Assembly (NCBI GenBank): GCA_018816485.1
Contig: JAHIVL010000029.1
Location: 1-7,210, forward strand
Direction: 5' to 3'
DNA length: 7,210 bases
Source: Patescibacteria group bacterium
GTDB lineage: Bacteria > Patescibacteriota > Microgenomatia > UBA1400 > PJMF01
A program made the position numbers and the translations under genes. The notes beneath the pieces are model-generated. The model searched no databases. It saw only the letters and a list, made by a program, of their open reading frames with translations, and had not been told where the DNA came from. Positions 6,920 through 7,210 of the stretch are shown one piece after another. Position 1 is the stretch's first letter. Every line of letters starts with the position of its first letter.

Positions 6920-6942
6920 AGGTTTTCCTGATATCGTTCCTT

Positions 6943-7210
6943 GTGTTAAAAATTATATTTTTGATAACAAAATTAATTTGGCAAATATTAATCGAGATAA
7001 TTTTTCCCTTTTTCTGCATAAACTGTGGTAAAAGAGGTACTCTTCTTTGTTGCAACTGTTACGAACAAATTGAATTTTTTTCATTTAATTTTGATGCATC
7101 TGAACAAATGAACTATATTGATGAAGTAATAATTGTTTGTAAATACCAAGGAGTTATAAAAAAACTAATTCACGATTTTAAATATAAAAGTGTAATTAGT
7201 ATTGGAGATA
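6943..7210 (+). CDS. comF: ComF-family protein, 5' part (runs off window)
   Basis: The frame is open to the window edge and covers about 89 residues. It begins with a hydrophobic lead typical of this family, then four zinc-ribbon cysteines in FCINCGKRGTLLCCNC (C25, C28, C36 or C37, C39). YQGVIKKLIHDFKYKS, near the end, matches the conserved ComF stretch before the phosphoribosyltransferase domain, which would lie beyond the window. ComF proteins take part in DNA uptake or related nucleic acid handling, with uncertain biochemistry. There is no ATG at the N-terminus: GTG at 6943 gives a usual family length, and TTG at 6961 is the alternative. It lies 23 bases after the TPR gene on the same strand, with no terminator between, so co-transcription is likely. 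TGATATCGT at 6929-6937 is a weak extended -10 candidate. Confidence 0.8.
   Translation, partial: MLKIIFLITKLIWQILIEIIFPFFCINCGKRGTLLCCNCYEQIEFFSFNFDASEQMNYIDEVIIVCKYQGVIKKLIHDFKYKSVISIGD

Noticed and set aside
6919..6942. AAGG/CCTT and GATATC symmetry after the TPR gene
   Set aside because: The pairing is too short and not followed by a T tract, so it is not a credible terminator.
1..7210. Alternative genetic code with TGA reassigned, as in some related phyla
   Set aside because: Tryptophan and glycine use normal codons and no gene is interrupted by TGA; with five complete genes none of which ends in TGA, there is no evidence for recoding.

Overview
The window is AT-rich bacterial DNA in the standard genetic code: tryptophan is TGG throughout, no in-frame TGA appears inside a gene, and the five complete genes stop with TAA or TAG. 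The low GC content, the mix of protein families and the absence of Shine-Dalgarno sites suggest a Candidate Phyla Radiation (Patescibacteria) genome, possibly Microgenomates-like. That placement is inference; no marker gene here proves it. No CRISPR array, insertion sequence, integrase or rRNA was seen.

Minus strand, 19-2042: a two-gene operon, transcribed leftward, encodes a GT4-type glycosyltransferase followed by a GT2-type membrane-anchored glycosyltransferase. The genes share one base (TAATG). A 115-base divergent gap separates them from the plus-strand genes.

Plus strand, 2158-7210: first comes a secreted multidomain protein with a C39-like cysteine peptidase domain. A tRNA-dihydrouridine synthase abuts it stop-to-start (TAAATG). 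A valine tRNA with anticodon CAC begins 14 bases after that, preceded by a perfect extended -10 box lying over the end of the dus gene. Then come a polytopic GT-C-like membrane protein with C-terminal TPRs (TMTC-like) and the 5' part of a ComF-family gene that runs off the window.

The two soluble or anchored glycosyltransferases and the TMTC-like protein point to extracellular glycan or glycoprotein synthesis, with the secreted C39-like protein also acting outside the cell. The dus, tRNA and comF genes look like housekeeping genes packed into the same strand. Nothing clearly amounts to a new defence or mobile system. The most interesting signals are expression signals: -10-like boxes just upstream of start codons, a tRNA embedded between protein genes, and stop-start junctions between unrelated genes.
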